From Flammeovirgaceae bacterium UBA2371 (GTDB lineage: Bacteria > Bacteroidota > Bacteroidia > Cytophagales > Cyclobacteriaceae): a stretch of 64,000 nt of DNA. The notes below the pieces were generated by a model that saw only the letters and a list, made by a program, of their open reading frames with translations, made no database searches and was not told the origin of the DNA. Position numbers and translations under genes: made by a program. The stretch covers positions 1 to 64,000 of the forward strand of contig DDTF01000003.1 in assembly GCA_002345965.1 (NCBI GenBank), given 5' to 3'. Of the stretch, positions 62,541 through 64,000 are shown piece after piece; position 1 is the stretch's first letter, and each line of letters begins with the position of its first letter.

Positions 62541-63662
62541 TTGGAAGATTTTAGCAAGAAAGAACTGGAGCGCTACAGTAGGCATTTTGTTCTCCCCCAA
62601 TTTGGAATGGAAGGGCAACAAAAATTGAAGCAAGCTGCTGTTGCCGTGGTAGGTGCCGGTGGCCTGGGCTGTCCTGTACTGCAGTACCTTTCTGCCGCGG
62701 GCGTGGGCAACATTGGAATATTTGATTATGACACGGTGAGTGAATCCAATTTGCAACGGCAGGTATTGTATGGAGTTGCCGACATTGGTAAATCAAAAGC
62801 CAAGCAGGCTGCGAAAAGACTTAAGGAACAAAATCCGCACATTAAGATACAGGTGATTGAAGGTAAACTGATTTCTTCCAACACCCTGGAGCTGCTAAAA
62901 CCTTTTGATATCGTTGTGGATTGTACTGATAATTTCCCTACCCGGTACCTGCTCAATGATGCGTGCGTACTTTTGGACAAACCGCTGGTGTATGGATCCA
63001 TCTTCAGGTATGAAGGACAGGTAGCGGTATTCAATTGGAAGCAGAGTGCCAATTACCGGGATTTATATCCTGCACCACCTGCGCCAGATGCTGTGCCCAA
63101 TTGTGAGGAAGGTGGAGTGTTGGGCGTGTTGCCTGGTATCATCGGGTGCCTGCAGGCCAATGAGGTCATCAAAATTATCGCAGGTATTGGTGAGCCCCTT
63201 ACCAACAAAGTGCTTTTGACGGATACACTCAACCTGGAGACACGCGTTGTTAAATTTCCAAACCGCAATGAACGGAATTCTATAAAAAAACTAATAGATT
63301 ACGACTCATTTTGTGGCCTACAAGAATCTAAAAAAAACATGGACCTAAAAGAAGTAACCGTAATTGAATTACAGCAGTTAAGAGAAAATGGCGAAGATTT
63401 TCAATTAATAGATGTACGGGAGCAATATGAAAGGGAAATATGCCACATCAATGGCGAGCACATTCCATTGGCAGAAATACCGCACTGTATAGACAAAATC
63501 AGCCGTCACAAGAAGGTGATTATCCATTGCCGAAGTGGTTCACGAAGTGGTAACACAGTGAAATGGCTGGAAAGGAATCACAATTTTGAAAATGTCTACA
63601 ACCTGAAAGGAGGCATACTTGCCTGGGCAGATCAAATTGACACCTCCATGAGCAAGTACTAG
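62541..63662 (+). CDS. ThiF/MoeB-type adenylyltransferase fused to rhodanese
   Basis: E1-like enzyme of 373 residues that adenylates the C-terminal glycine of a small sulfur carrier (MoaD or ThiS). The ATP loop VVGAGGLGCPVLQYLSAAGV (about 36-55), the arginine in NLQRQVLYG, the aspartate in DCTDNFPTRYLLND and the cysteine in NCEEGGVLGVLPG are visible. The zinc-binding CxxC of classical MoeB is replaced (NYRDLYP where CYRCLYP is usual). The C-terminal rhodanese domain (about 270-370) has the active cysteine in VIIHCRSGSRSG, a sulfur donor. The start codon is TTG, and the gene is divergent from ridA. Confidence 0.9.
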   Translation: MEDFSKKELERYSRHFVLPQFGMEGQQKLKQAAVAVVGAGGLGCPVLQYLSAAGVGNIGIFDYDTVSESNLQRQVLYGVADIGKSKAKQAAKRLKEQNPHIKIQVIEGKLISSNTLELLKPFDIVVDCTDNFPTRYLLNDACVLLDKPLVYGSIFRYEGQVAVFNWKQSANYRDLYPAPPAPDAVPNCEEGGVLGVLPGIIGCLQANEVIKIIAGIGEPLTNKVLLTDTLNLETRVVKFPNRNERNSIKKLIDYDSFCGLQESKKNMDLKEVTVIELQQLRENGEDFQLIDVREQYEREICHINGEHIPLAEIPHCIDKISRHKKVIIHCRSGSRSGNTVKWLERNHNFENVYNLKGGILAWADQIDTSMSKY

Positions 63663-63666
63663 TCGC

Positions 63667-64000
63667 TCACCTGGAATCTCTTTCGGGCCACACCAGACTC
63701 CCCACAATCAACATGGATATACTAACCAGCGTTGCCGGCACCAGACTGGGGATTTCTATAGTATAAATCCACTTGAAAAACAGCCATGTTGCCAAACCTG
63801 TTACCATGGCTAAAACAGCTCCTGCACTGCTGGTTCTCTTCCAGTACATGCCAAAAGTGAGTGGTGCAAAAAGCGAGACCAAACTAAGAATAGATGACTC
63901 AGCTACCAGCTCGTAAATGTTTTCGCGCATACACGCCATCACAGTAGCGATGGTTGCAAACAATAAAATAGAAACCCTGGTAACGTAGAGCAGTTTTTGA
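63667..64000 (-). CDS. Sodium:solute symporter, C-terminal part (runs off window)
   Basis: Partial gene: the frame is open to the last base of the window, so the N-terminal part lies outside. The visible residues contain two or three membrane helices. The stretch ESSILSLVSLFAPLTFGMYW followed by KRTSSAGAVLAMVTGLATW is characteristic of the last core helices of SSS transporters. The protein ends in WPERDSR. The stop lies 4 bases after the ThiF gene's stop on the opposite strand. Substrate unknown. Confidence 0.85.
   Translation of the reverse strand, partial: QKLLYVTRVSILLFATIATVMACMRENIYELVAESSILSLVSLFAPLTFGMYWKRTSSAGAVLAMVTGLATWLFFKWIYTIEIPSLVPATLVSISMLIVGSLVWPERDSR

Overview
The window is chromosomal DNA from a member of the Bacteroidota, most likely order Cytophagales. 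Three things point there. First, a 2,277-residue secreted protein ends in a type IX secretion (T9SS) type A sorting domain. Second, exact copies of the Bacteroidota -7 promoter hexamer pair TAnnTTTG lie 18 to 30 bases before several starts. Third, the gene set is typical: OPT transporter, ATP-type PEP carboxykinase, MiaB followed by a sigma-54 activator, LptE and SecG, and SPOR-domain and OmpH proteins. No rRNA, tRNA, CRISPR array, insertion sequence, integrase or prophage gene was found. The species cannot be named from the sequence.

Layout. 1-1000: two small unknown proteins and a MazG-like pyrophosphohydrolase. 1.17-2.46 kb: tyrS. 2.46-9.97 kb (minus strand): an envelope cluster read as TPR protein, outer-membrane barrel, SPOR protein, TolQ/ExbB, TolR/ExbD and TonB-like protein, which looks like a Bacteroidota version of a Tol-type machine. 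10.2-12.2 kb (minus): TerB-like protein, rhomboid protease, DNA polymerase III delta. 12.3-15.6 kb (plus): a sigma-54 response regulator overlapping a soluble hybrid histidine kinase. 15.6-28.1 kb (minus): a four-gene unit of a membrane-spanning STAND NTPase with WD40 repeats, an outer-membrane barrel, a beta-propeller lipoprotein and the giant T9SS adhesin. This is my best candidate for an undescribed system. 28.3-32.2 kb (minus): a transporter-HEAT-cyclic-nucleotide-domain fusion and an OmpH/Skp chaperone. 32.4-34.3 kb: M28 peptidase and gamma carbonic anhydrase.

34.4-42.4 kb is mostly housekeeping: miaB, sigma-54 activator, lptE, a TPR-ended protein, secG, then groES-groEL and a TerB-like protein, with strong terminators after secG and groEL. 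42.4-48.2 kb: OPT transporter, sodium:solute symporter, pckA and a cytochrome c lipoprotein. 48.3-53.1 kb (minus): a glycerol operon glpF-glpK-glpD ending in a ROK-family sugar kinase. 53.2-55.6 kb: an exported esterase and a TPR lipoprotein. 55.7-59.9 kb: msrA and msrB flanking an unknown protein family and a K+/H+ antiporter. 60-63.7 kb: class II glutamine amidotransferase, L-2-hydroxyglutarate oxidase, RidA and a ThiF/MoeB-rhodanese fusion. The window ends inside a sodium:solute symporter.

The only gene-free stretch above 300 bases is 56253-56847; it holds one hairpin terminator and otherwise nothing I can name. Several convergent genes are packed with zero or negative spacing (501/504, 15608/15611, 33778/33779).
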